Source: Atherinomorus stipes (Eukaryota; Chordata; Actinopteri; Atheriniformes; Atherinidae). Taken from it: DNA of 64,000 nucleotides. Shown piece by piece: positions 44,084-55,652 of the stretch. The notes under the pieces were generated by a model that searched no databases, was not told the origin of the DNA, and was given only the letters and a program-made list of their open reading frames with translations. The stretch lies in NCBI GenBank assembly GCA_023101725.1, contig JALJCO010009075.1:124001-188000 (forward strand), in the 5' to 3' direction. A program made the position numbers and the translations under genes. Position 1 is the stretch's first letter. Each line of letters begins with the position of its first letter.

Positions 44084-46055
44084 GCCCTTAGTGTCATAAA
44101 AGTTTTTTTTCTTCAATCTTTTTAACCTATTACCTCACTGTGACATGTCAGCTATTTTGGAAAATGGTCGTCATCTTGCATTTTTGCGCGGCCAACATTT
44201 ACTTTTATAGGTGATAACAACAAGTTTAATTCCTCCCCACCAGTAGCGCACTAACACTCGCTTACTCAATTGGCATTAGCAAGATCTGCCGGCTGACACG
44301 TCAGGTGCTGTCAGTGGAACAACTTCTGATGAAGGCGACAGCTGATCGCCGAAACTGTCAAGGTAAAAATCAAATCTTACGTTTTTCACAATTGATGTCT
44401 GAACAGAGAACACGGAAATACTTGAAAGTAGACATGATGAACATTTTTGAGCATTGGCAACGTTGCAGAACCGTCCAACACTTTATCAGCATGACCAAAT
44501 GTTTATTTTATATGTCCAGGAGGAAAACAACCTCCACAGGACTTTTGAGCCTCTTTGCCACCTTCACCCTCATCCTGCTTTGTTTTTTGTCTGCTTGAAT
44601 TTGACAATGCTATTTCTACAATAGCAACGAGCTATCAACTCCAGAGCTAATAAAAACGGCAAAGAATCCCAACATTGGCAAGATAATCAGATGTAAATGT
44701 TTACTTTTGGGACCCATAAAAATTGATAAAACAGTTATTCATATGCTGTAAAAAATGTGGGGTAAAATCAATATTTGTATTCTGCACCACTCTAGATGTT
44801 CTGTGGATGTAGTATTTTTTTCAGAAACTTGTTTTGATGAAAAATGATAACTACCATCTTTAGGTTATAAAGGGTACATGTATTAAATTATAAGCCTGTA
44901 TCACCATTGGAACGATTATTACACTTATCTGCTTTATTATATTGCAATGCTCGTCCTACTCTGAGGAAATATGTGAGGTTATAGTTAAGAAAATACAGAG
45001 AAATTAATGTTTTTCACCTAGTCTGCCTCTTCTTTTCGAAATTCTTCTATCTGCCGTCTTCCTAAAATAAGTTAACAAGGGTGGAAATAGTCCTCTGTCA
45101 GTGTGATTGATGTTCTCCTTTCTGGTACTGCACTGAAAGGATTTGTTATCCTCTATCTTGGCTTGGAGGCTGGCTGAACTGCCTATATGTCTTACAAAGT
45201 GCTGCTGCTGCTATCGCAACAGCAGATGGCCTGGTGTTTGTACGAGTTATCCTTGGCTGTCAAAAGCTGTTTATCAAAATAATTAGAAATGGAAGTTGGA
45301 AAAAATTAGGAGTGTGTTTGTTCTGCCCCTCTTTGTGGATCTGTGTTTATGCTTGACTGCTATTTGGATATTATGGCATTAAAAACCACTTGGCTGAATC
45401 ACATTTAGAAATAGTCTGTGCCAGAAAATGTGCTGCTTTGATGGCGAGCAGCCTTCCTTCACAGCGAGATTGATTTTCATTTAAACTTTAAAAAGTTCAT
45501 TGCCTTTAGTACAATGAAAGGAACCACTGTTTGATTTTAATTAATTCTGACCCCAGAAAAAAAAAACAGAGTCTGATGTGAATTAGCCACGGCCCTGTAA
45601 TCACCTCACCTCTGTCTTTGACACAATCCCTGCTTCAAATGGCAACTTTGGTATTCTGCTTGAGTGTGCATTCTTTGTTATTCCAATGGGGATGTGTTGA
45701 TTTAGTTTCCCCTGTTTGGCTTCCCCTTTGATTGTAAGAGGAGTGGATGTTTACTCAGAAAGAATAAATTATTGGAGCAAAAGGGTAAGTATGTATGGAG
45801 AAAAGGTCAAGACTAAGAAGAAAATGAGGCACAAAGTGTGATGATTCTTTTGAAAGCAGACATATTAAGCCCTTGCTACACAAGATATCACAATTTCCTG
45901 AGGGTTTGATGAAATGCTTTTCATACCAGCTGGTTTAACTGGAAAAAATAAACCACTCGGGACTAAGAAGTTCACTTTTGGCATGCTTAGCCACCATGCA
46001 AACAAAAATGACATGGAATGACTCTTGAAATATGAAATACAATGTATTCATTTCG
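44084..46055. other. intronic sequence, nothing recognised
   Basis: Unique-looking AT-rich intron with no terminal repeats and no exon with matching splice sites. Confidence 0.5.
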
Positions 46056-46107
46056 AAGAGCTCACACTAGCACACATACAGTTGTATGTGTGCTAGTGTG
46101 AGCTCTT
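46056..46107. repeat. perfect 25-bp-arm palindrome
   Basis: aagagctcacactagcacac... (46056-46080) is followed after the two bases gt by its exact reverse complement (46083-46107). Arms end abruptly on both sides. Confidence 0.95.
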
Positions 46108-46399
46108 TGGAAGAAATCTTTGCCATGCAATAGAAAGCTTATTTCAGCTGCAGGGCCAGGGATTGGGATTTTTAAGCTAAAACACACTTTGTAATGATTA
46201 TTTGACTGTTATTCTATTTCCCCCGCCCCTTAACCTCACCCATCCAAGTTCTGGCAAGGGTTCATTGTTAGCTGACATAATGTTGCCAGTAATGTCACAT
46301 ACATATGCTGTTACTTCCCATTTAGTCTGAAGATCAGCCTTGGAAAGTACATTTCTGAGGTATGGTGTTAAAGGTTTTTCTTGATGGGAATATAAATTT
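46108..46399. other. intronic sequence
   Basis: Nothing recognised. Confidence 0.5.
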
Positions 46400-46790
46400 A
46401 CAGTGGGTACTGAAAGTATTCAGACCCCTTTAAACTTTTTACTCTTTGTTTCATTGCAGCCATTTGCGAAAATAAAAAAAAAAAGTTAATTTTATTTCTC
46501 ATTGATGTACACCCAGCACCTCATCTTGACAGAAAAAAACAAAAATGTAGAAATTTTGGCAATTTATTAAAAAAGAAAACTGAAATATTACATAGTCAAA
46601 AGTGACCCTTTGCAGTGACACTCATGTTTAACTCACAGGCTGTCCGTTTCTTCTGATCCTCCTTGAGATGGTTCTACTCCTTCATTGGAGTCCAGCTGTG
46701 TTTAATTAAACTGATTGGACTTGATTAGGAAAGACACACACCTGCAGTCTACTGCAGTCTACGGTCAAACACACACTCATTCATAAAAAT
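46400..46790 (+). mobile_element. Tc1-type element, 5' fragment
   Basis: Opens acagtgggtactgaaagtat then tcagacccctttaaac, a well-known Tc1-like left terminal repeat in fish, followed by the usual A/T-rich leader and gattggacttgattaggaaag. The transposase gene and right end are absent. Confidence 0.75.
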
Positions 46791-47784
46791 GTGAAGTAAC
46801 CTGACGAAACAAACCAAGATCGTGTTTTAAATGATATTGTATAAATCTGTATTTTGATGACGAATAAAAAAAATAGTCGCAGCGTTGCTGTTTTGTGTTT
46901 CTATTACCATTACACTAAATTGGCAAGGGAGTCATCAGCCGGAAACGGCATTTTTCTTGTTAAAACATGGATATTATTCGTGTTGCCTGAAAAACTTGAG
47001 TTAAAAAGCAACTTATATTTTCATTTAGTCTTTGTTAACACCAAAATGGTCTGCTGTCTACAGCAGGTTCTGCTCTGGTGTCTTCTCCACCACCTCCATA
47101 CAGGAGCAACTTTCACTAGTCTGGATTAAACCAGGCAAAGATGACATCATCACTACGTTTGGAAAGGAGGTGATTCCAGCTGTTAGGGACTCGCCTGCAT
47201 TGCTGTCAGTGAGTCCGGCTGCTTGTGGAACGTTCTGCTTTATTGTGTATGAAAGACAGTAGACAGTAGGCAGACTAGCTACGGTATAAACTCAAACGCC
47301 AGCTTTACGACCTCGTACTTCGTATTAAATCTCCAGGATGCGTGAGCCGTGAACTGATAAATGACTGGTTGCAGTGGTGATACTGGTATTGCTATAGTCA
47401 GTCTCCTGAATACAACACGGGAAGAATTTCTGCCACCGCAGTGGTTTAATCCGACATGGTGACCATGGTGAAAGACTAAATAAATCATGTATCTGAACCT
47501 GCATAAGTTATCCGAGAGGGTTTTCTGAAGACAGTCACTCCTTCTGTCCTGTTATCACCATTTTAACTGTTTACATGCATAAATGTTTTGATTTTTGCAA
47601 CTGAACAAATACCAGGACTCAAATATTATATTTCCCTGACACTTTCACGTCATATCTTGACCTCATCAGAATTAAAAGTTAAGTCTTGCATGTAAACACA
47701 CGTTTTCTCATAGTTCGATGACACTTTAACTGTGTTTTCTTGCTCCCCGGTTGCGCGCGCATCCTATATGTGACACAGAAACCC
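46791..47784. other. intronic sequence, possible MITE
   Basis: cctgacgaaac (46799) and tgacctcatca (47660) hint at a repeat but do not form a convincing pair. No exon. Confidence 0.35.
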
Positions 47785-48060
47785 ATCTATGGTATCATAC
47801 GGTATGCTATGGACTGAAATGGTATGGTATGTATGGTGTTACGTTACGTTACACTACGGTACAGTATGTTACGGTATGGTATTGATTGAAATAGTATGGT
47901 ACATATGGTGTTACATAATGTTGCGCTACGGTATGGTATTGAGTGAAATGGTACAGTATTCATTGTGATATTGCATGGTTTGGTAAGGTATGGTACAGTA
48001 TGGTATGGTATTAATTAATATGGTAAGGTACATATGGTATGGATTGGTATGGTATGGTAG
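47785..48060. repeat. degenerate ATGGT-type tandem repeat
   Basis: Long run of ggtatggtat, gttacgttac and related five-base words over ~275 bp with drifting units. Confidence 0.85.
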
Positions 48061-49982
48061 CAAATTTGAGTAAACTGGTAAAGTCAACCAGTGAGTGGGT
48101 GGCAGGGCTAAAGCAGTAAGTACAACCCTGACTGAAATATTATATTTCATATCAAATGTGCCCATTTCCTTGTTTTATTTGTTGTTTTTCTTTGTTTGTT
48201 TCTCTCTCTGAATAGGCCGCAGTAGGAAAGTTTCTAAGAGAACAGAGTCAAAGACAGACCTTATCCTGAAAATATCAGTCCAGTCACTCTCTGTACACTG
48301 AACACATCTCAGCCAGGGTTTTTGTGCGCATCCTGGCTTCTTGGTGTGTGTTGAGCATGCACATTTAGTGTGTTTGTCAGCATATGCCAAACTGTTAATT
48401 TGCCTTTTCCCCGTGTCTGCCCTCTCGAGGGTTAATTGACCTCAGACTGATGAAGTGCAGACAGCCTCTGAGGCTAATGGGATATAAAAAGTGAAGCGAG
48501 GAGGCAGGATGGAGTGGGGATAAGAAAAAGCCTGATGGAAAGAGGAAGAGGAGGAGAGAATATGACAAAGACGTGAGTAGAAATAGAGAAAGTAAGATTG
48601 GGTGAGCAGCTATAAAAGAAGGATAAAGGAGAAGGTGAAGTTAAGGGTAGGACTCTGCAGGCTGTCAGTGCCAGCCTGTGCTGCCACCTGTGTTCTACAA
48701 CCTTCTTAAGGGCTGCAGTGCGTTAGAGAACAGGGTCACACACAGACACACTCACACTCAGAAATGTGAAGTCTAATGCTAACAGATGCTGAGACAAGCA
48801 TTAGCATTCATCTGTCGTTAGCCTGTTAGTAATGAGTGGAGCAGAGTGCTGGAGTGGCACCACAGACTTGAGAGCCACTTCAGATTTTCTGCTTTCATAT
48901 ACCGCCAAAGACTTCCCGGAGATTTTACATAAAACACAACCTAGCATACACAGAAAACAAGGAAATCTCACTGAACATTCAGATGTTTTCTCGTGGCAGG
49001 AAAGTTTACGGAGGTGGACGGAACATGAGCGCTGCTCTGAGCCAGCAAGGTGTCGCAAGCTTTGAGCGAGCTGCTGTGTCTGTCTCTGCCTCAGGGGCTT
49101 CCTCACATTCAGAGCTCAGAAAAATTTAACAGAGTAGCTTTTAGATATTTTTGTGTTTCCTCCAGGTCAGTAAAAACATTCATTTAAAACACAAAGAATG
49201 CTGCGTTGAATGTTAGATATGAAAACAAACAAAATTCAGTATCAATCAGGACAATGACAATCTTACATAATGCAGGAGCAACATGAGTTTACAGTATAAA
49301 AATAGCATTTCTTTCTAAAACTGCAGGAAAATAATGTTAATCTTCACTTATCCATTGTTGGCTTCTTTTTGTTCTACCAGCTCTGTTTGTGTTTCACTGT
49401 CAGAAATGTTTGTAAAATTTAGAGTAAAAAAACTCTTAATTACCAACATCAAAAGACCGTAAATTTGAGAACAGTATACTAGTGTATAAGATCAATGTAA
49501 TTACTGTAAATTAAGAAATGGTGTTAAAATGAACATTTTAATGTAACAATTTGAAAAAAAAGACACAATTTTGCTGTGTAAAATATAAAAGTGTGGTAAG
49601 ATTCATGGGGAAAAACTATAATGTCACAAATATGTAATCACACTAAAATTAATGGTATTATGCAGTTTAAATTACATATTTAGCTGATGAGTACTTTTAG
49701 ATGTATGGTATAAAACGGTTTACAATTCAGCAAAAACGCAGCTTAATTTATATAGAAATAACACGTTAAAAATATGATAGATAATATTTGAAATAAAAAA
49801 ATGGTATACAACCACATGTAAGTTAAGAAATGATAACTTTAATCTTTAGTGCTAAAATATGTGGAAAACACATTTGTGTAATTAATGTGGTAATAAAGTG
49901 AAATATAATTCAAACGTGGACATCACCAGGAAGGGCCTGAGCAACATTTACGGCGATTTAAACGTGGCTGAAACGTGGCAGA
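48061..49982. other. intronic sequence, nothing recognised
   Basis: Purine-rich patch at 48480-48650, AT-rich after 49130. No exon or terminal repeats. Confidence 0.5.
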
Positions 49983-50070
49983 GGCTCCGGTGGTAGAACA
50001 GGTCATCCAGTGATCGTAGGATCGGCAGTTCAAATCCAGCTCCCCCACTTATCTGCGGTTGTGTCATTGG
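49983..50070 (+). repeat. tRNA-like SINE head, interrupted
   Basis: ggctccggtggtagaacagg (A-box-like) and ggcagttcaaatccagc (B-box-like) followed by gttgtgtcattgg. The continuation (gtccttggc..., cagtgagagcatcactggtg) appears at 51402-51530 after a hAT-type insertion. Confidence 0.65.
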
Positions 50071-51401
50071 TAAGGGTGTCACCGACTAAGAATTTTCATA
50101 GTCAAACCTGATTCATCAGATCGTGCCATTGGTCGATGAATAGTCGAGTCATGTTTTATTTTTTTACTTATTGATTCATAATCTCATTTGCGTCTTTTCC
50201 TGCTCCAGAGAAAAAGCTATAACACCTCATGAGATAAATTTAACTTTTCTTTTAGCATGAGATAACAACAGGAAAGTCTCCATCAACTTTCATTTTTCTA
50301 TATCACTGATCAGGCTGTACAACGTGTCTGCTCGTTTAAATCCTTTTCTTATTTTTTTAAATATTTAAAGGAAAATTAGAAGGTATGTTGGTGTGAAACA
50401 ATTCATTAATTTGATCTTTATCTTTCAGTTTACACTGCAGGCATCAACCTTTTTTTTTTTTTTTGCTGAACAATTTAAACTTTCACTTAATAAATAAATT
50501 AATTACACTACAACAAAAAATAAGCTCATAACAAAGTACAAAATTATATCCATGTAAAATGGAAAGTAAAAATTAAAAAGTGCAGCAAAAAGGGGATGAA
50601 CCGGAGAGTTGTGCTCCTCGCTTCGTTAACAATAAAGCCGACAGGAGAATCTCCTCTGGATGGCGTGGAGTGGAGGTGGAGGGGGTGTGCAGAACATCAC
50701 AGCCATGATTATTCCACAACATGCTGGAACGGTGCAGCATCTTCCCCTGACATCTCCACCCGTTCATTGAGGAGCCGCTCAACAGCTGATGCAGCGAGAC
50801 CGCCGGTCCAGTTCAGGACAAAGATAAAAGCGCTGCTCTGGGGAGTCTGATATCAGCCGCAAGCTTCGTGATTCAGGAAATTACGGTCCTTAAAAACACG
50901 TTCTTTCCTAAAACAGTTTGAATAATCCTCCAGCAGTGCCAGCGCATCCATCTAGAGCATTACGCACAGGAGTAGACGCGGTGTTTACAGACTGATGCTG
51001 TAAATCATTGGATGAAGCTACAACGATGATGATGGTGTGACAGTTGAGGGTCCTTCATCATGTCTCTGGCTACCTGGTCATTGAGACGTCTCTTTGGCTG
51101 AATGCTCAGCGTGCGCGACTCACCGGCAGACTGTGGTTTAAACCCGCCTGCCCGGCCCATCTTGCCTTATGCCACACTTATAGTAACAGAATAATTTGGG
51201 TTCTAATAGACCTACGACATGAATTATTTAAAGAACAAATGAATATTGAGTAAAAATCAAACGTTCAGCACCCCTCTAGTGCCAGGATGGTATGATCTTT
51301 GCTTGGTAACCAAATGCTGCGACGATTCGACTTAGAGATGGACAGTCGAGGCACAGTCTTGGAAACGAATCATCAAATAGTCGACTATTCGGGGACACCC
51401 C
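50071..51401. mobile_element. non-autonomous hAT-type element inside the SINE
   Basis: Left agggtgtcaccgactaagaa with catagtc just inside. The right end, complemented, reads ggggtgtccccgaatagtcg. Both sides repeat tagtcga/gtcgacta words. The body holds a GC-richer patch (50590-50870) with short unconvincing ORFs. I did not find matching target duplications. Confidence 0.65.
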
Positions 51402-51530
51402 GAGTCCTTGGCGCTCCTTGCCTCCAGTGAGAGCATCACTGGTGTATAAATATGTGTGATTTTTTTCTGTGGTGTTCCGAGAGGCCGTTGGCGTGAAATG
51501 GCCGCCATGTTTCTGTCAATGTTTCTGTAA
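51402..51530 (+). repeat. SINE continuation
   Basis: gagtccttggcgctccttgc to gtataaatatgtgtga and the ggccgccatgtttctgtca segment fit the downstream part of the repeat started at 49983. Confidence 0.55.
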
Positions 51531-52090
51531 ATTGGTTTATGATATATCATTCTTTTAATAGTAATTTAATGTAAATAACACTGTATTTAACTTTGTAATT
51601 CACAGTTGTATAAAGCCATACCTTACTGTCTTATACTAGTCACCATTTTTATTACTGTAGTTTACTGCAAAATAGTCTACATTCTACTGTTATTTTTTAC
51701 AGAACGCTACCGTAAACTGGTTTATGATATATCATTCTTTTATTAGTAAGTTACTGTAAATAAAACTGTATTTAACTTTGTAATTCAGAGTTTTATAAAG
51801 CCATACCTTATGTCTTATACTAGTCACCATTTTTATTACGGTAGTTTACTGCAAAATAGTCTACATTCTACTGTTATTTTTTACAGAACGTTACTGTAAA
51901 TTGGTTTATGATATATCATTCTTTTAATAGTAAGTTACTGTAAATAACACTGTATTTAACTTTGTAATTCACAGTTCTATAAAGCCATACCCTAATATCC
52001 GATACATAGTCACCATGTTTTTTACGGTAAAATTCTGGCTACCACAGCTGCCAGTAGTTTACTGTAAAATATACAGTTTTTTTTTACAGT
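51531..52090 (+). repeat. tandem repeat, ~184-bp unit, three copies
   Basis: attggtttatgatatatcat (or actgg...) begins copies at 51531, 51716 and 51900. Each contains actgtatttaactttgtaat, ataaagccatacc and tagtcacca; the first two also keep gcaaaatagtctacattcta. The third copy drifts near its end. Confidence 0.93.
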
Positions 52091-54046
52091 CTTCCACAGA
52101 GAGGAAAACTTCAACACTCAGATCATATCATCAGATTTATACCACCTTGACTGCACCTGTATTCTTTTTGCATTCATGTTTGGATCCCAGTTTTCCAGAA
52201 TCCAGTCCACAGTCGCTCATCTGAAATAATCTGTCCTGGTTCTCGGATGTCTTTAGCTGCTCATTTGTGCCGCCAGTGTGTGAAATTCAACCTCCTCCCT
52301 CTTTATTTCAGCGTCTCTGGGATTGATCCCCTAACTATCGACGCCACCACCAAGCCCGGGGATTGAGTAGCATTAACGTCATGTATTCTCACTCTTGCCA
52401 TCTGCCATCCAAACTCAAATTTAATTTCACTTATCTTTTTTTTTATGAGGCAGAAGTTAATAGAGCAGGTTTATTAAATCAGGGGATTTTTCACGCCAGC
52501 TGGAGTCTCGCTGGAGCTTGACTCAGCTCTTCATATCATTGTTCAGTGTGTTGTGTACATTTTGTTCACGTTGGGAAACGAGTGGCTTTAGCAGTACTCA
52601 ATGGGCACAGTTATGCAACTATATGTAGTTAGCTAGTATGGATTACTGATTTTTATGATTTATGAGATAGTAATGTAAAATCAATCCACTGGGATCATTT
52701 GTAGTGATGACCCTGCAAAATATTACCCCTTTAACAGGCAGGTCCTGCTTATTTACAGATTCATAAAGCATTTAGAGGCCAACAAGGAAGTGATAAAGGC
52801 AGCAAAGAGGTAACAAAAACCATTTCTAATGACAGCCTGTAACTGCTGGATTTGTAAATAGGTAACTCCCCATTAATAACTTTGCCAAAATAAGTCAAAT
52901 TTTCATATTATGTAAACAGGATGTTCTTGATCTGAACCCACTGTCCTAGTTACCGGTAAAACCCTTGGGGAGGAGACATATCGTTGGTTTATGTTAAATT
53001 TTTGCTGCCTCATGCAGTTTTTTGTGTGACATGTCCCTGAGTTTGCAACATCACCATAACTTCAGCATCAGTGAAATGAAATCTTTGCAGCAGTTCTAAC
53101 AAGGTCCTGAAAGCTTTCATCGCTACCTCGGTAGGGAAGACTTATAAAAGTGCTAACACAGGATACACTCATGCACTTATCCAGTATGCAAACGGAGCGA
53201 GGGACAGTCAGCAGTCCCCATGAAAAGTTTCTGGCACCTTAAGCTCATTATGCATGTTTCATGGTCAAAGTTGTGGGATGCCTTTTTTATTTTTTATTCC
53301 CAGTAGAAGCAGCTGGAGGTGTTCATGCTGCATTAGTTAATCAGGATTACTCAGCAGAGCAACGTTTGGACATAGCTGTGTTTAATCCTCTGTGAAAAGA
53401 AACGTGTTGCTCATTTCTGGGTGGGCTACAGTAATTATACAGCAGCTAGCTGGATTTTACCGAACAGTGTTCAGTAAAAGAAGCCACATATATGATACAT
53501 AATGCGTCTGTGACATGGTTTGTACTGTGTTTGAAAGCAAAGCAGATGTTCATGTTGAATCTGTGAGTTTGCTGCTGTGGTTATCTGTTCAAGCGTTTGG
53601 TTCATGTCAAATGAACCGTGCGCAGTAAAGCCCATAATACTTTTGCGTGTGCATGCTTTTCGTTTTGGAGGGGTGGGGGTAATTCACTGAGGATTTCAAA
53701 GAATTACTTCCCAGTTGCCATAATTTCCTTTTCAAAGAGTCTGAAATTCTAATGATTCTAATCCTCAAAGTCATTAAAACTGTTTGCACAGCCGCAGCTT
53801 AACTTTGATAGAGCTTAACTTTATTCAATATGCACAAATATAGAAATAATATCATGTAAATTGGGGCGATTAAATGCGCCTAAAAATAACCTCAAAATGC
53901 AATGTGTATGTACATTTTCAGACCACCATTATGTTATAATTATGTTATGTTATATATTGTTAATTATACATGTTAATGGTAAAGTGTTTTATTTCAACCA
54001 GTATGGGACAATATGGTGTAAAAGGCAAATTATTTTAAGAGCCCAA
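52091..54046. other. intronic sequence, nothing recognised
   Basis: Unique-looking intron with no exon that fits the host gene frame and no terminal repeats. Confidence 0.5.
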
Positions 54047-54068
54047 GAGGGACCTTATAAGGTCCCTC
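54047..54068. repeat. 22-bp perfect palindrome
   Basis: gagggaccttataaggtccc plus tc reads identically on both strands. Confidence 0.95.
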
Positions 54069-55255
54069 ATGATTGTTACTCAAAAACAATGGTGATAAAT
54101 GACTCATTAATGATGGAGATTATTGCAACATCAAATTAAACTGCAGAAGCTAGGCTACAAGACAGCACAAACCTTTTTAAAATTTGCAGAACACAACTAA
54201 AAAGATATTCAAATTAAATAAAAAAATGTAAATACACGGCATAATAGCAACCTACGTACAACATTTCTGTCTCTACAGCCACAACCCCGCACCAAACCAG
54301 CACAAATTACATATCAAATGACAGCAGAGACTCTGCAGAATCCAAACATGCTCCACAGTCCTCTGCACCAAAGATTACAGAGATAGAAGCCAATAAGCAG
54401 CAACAGCAGGAGCCGCTCAGCCAGAAACTAGTTTTAAAGATTTCTCTTACTTTCGCTGTTTCTCCGTTAAAACTTTTTTTACAGGTAAATCCACACCTGG
54501 TGGTTTGACAATAATCTCTGGAGCAACACAAAAAACCCTTTTGGTTTAGCCACAGGTCTTTGGGACCCGGTAGAGGGTTTTCCCGTCCACTGATGCAGGT
54601 ACCAGCCAATACTGAATGACCGCTTTCTGCTGGCTCTGATTGGCTGAAAGTACTGTCAATCTTTCCCACATGGGTCTAGATTCATTCTACTGGCTCTAAT
54701 GAATTGATTGATGTCTCATTCACCAAAATCAACCAATCCGTTGTGGAGTTATGGGCCTGCGTGACCACAATCAGCCAGAAAGCTGCGAGGCTGTGTGCCG
54801 AAACAGAAGTCATAAAAGCTGTGGTTTGACGCTGTTTCAGTTTTTTTATATATATATATATATATTTATCATGAAAGCATATAATGTGGAATGATGGACA
54901 ATAGCATTGCCAACTGCCAAATTGTGCCAAAATGGCCATTTTGGAAACCTTGCCCAAACTTTTTGTAAAAATAAACTCTGTAATTCTGTTCTGCTTTACT
55001 TTAGAAGGGAAGGTCTTTGCAGAAACAATGTAAACATATTTACTTTGGACTGAAAGAGATTATTAGCTTCCAAAGCATCATTTCGGAGTTGTAAAAAAAT
55101 GTGTATAGAGAAATTTACAGCTTGTAAACAGTCCTATAGAAAAAAAACTTGGAATATCTGGTGAACATTATCATCGATGTCAAAGTCGTTATCAGAAAAC
55201 CTCTAAAAACATTTGTCTAAACTCTGTACAACATTGTGTTCCTATCTTTATCCAG
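54069..55255. other. intron end before exon 55256
   Basis: Contains a short TA run (54846-54866). Ends in cctatctttatccag acceptor. Otherwise nothing recognised. Confidence 0.5.
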
Positions 55256-55424
55256 ATCCTGGTTCACGTGGGCTTCCTAACGGAGGAATCTGGAGATGTT
55301 TTCAGCCCAAAGGTGCTGAAGGGGGGCCTTTAGGAGAGATGGTCCAGTGGGCTGACATCCTGACAGCCCTCCATGTCCTGGGACACAACCTCAAGATTTC
55401 CATGTCTGTTAAAGAACTTCAAGG
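55256..55424 (+). CDS. mgat5b: mgat5b exon: start of GT18 catalytic domain, with a 1-base frameshift
   Basis: Acceptor ctttatccag, donor gtgagt. In the frame set by the preceding exon it reads ILVHVGFLTEESGDVFSPKV then LKGGL and a stop (tag at 55331-55333). In the frame one base earlier the expected family continuation appears: GGPLGEMVQWADILTALHVL, then GHNLKISMSVKELQG. The break falls at the G run 55320-55326 (six G after two A), where seven G would be needed; the exon is 169 bp instead of 170. This is the first strand/helix of the UDP-GlcNAc-using GT18 fold. Everything else is clean, so a sequence error is more likely than a dead gene, but a real lesion cannot be excluded. Confidence 0.88.
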
Positions 55425-55517
55425 GTGAGTTCTCTGTATAAGTACTCCTCCTAATCGAGCTTGACTTGATTGTTGTCAGCGGGTTATAATGTTAAAAAGA
55501 GAAAAGAGGGATTGGTC
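55425..55517. other. intron start
   Basis: No next exon is found in the remaining 8.5 kb. Confidence 0.6.
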
Positions 55518-55652
55518 ATTAAAGGCGCATTCGGACAGAGAGGTTCAAAGAACGCAGTTCCTATACTGTAACTACGCCTCCCGAGTTTAGTTATAAGAAC
55601 TACGGCCTGGTTCCTGAAAAGGTTATAGGAACTCCTACCGTCCAAAAGCGGC
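55518..55652. mobile_element. short MITE
   Basis: Left ttaaaggcgcattcggaca, right ccgtccaaaagcggctta. The complement of the right end, taagccgcttttggacgg, resembles the left. ~135 bp, with internal aactac.cc words in both orientations. Confidence 0.55.

Noticed and set aside
49983..50050. Functional tRNA gene
   Set aside because: A- and B-box-like words are present, but there is no acceptor stem pairing, and the flanks show a dispersed SINE-like repeat.
52300..52380. Possible exon after tttatttcag
   Set aside because: Acceptor-like, but the sequence does not continue the host protein (the next exon at 55256 joins 36909 in phase 0) and no donor or frame fits.
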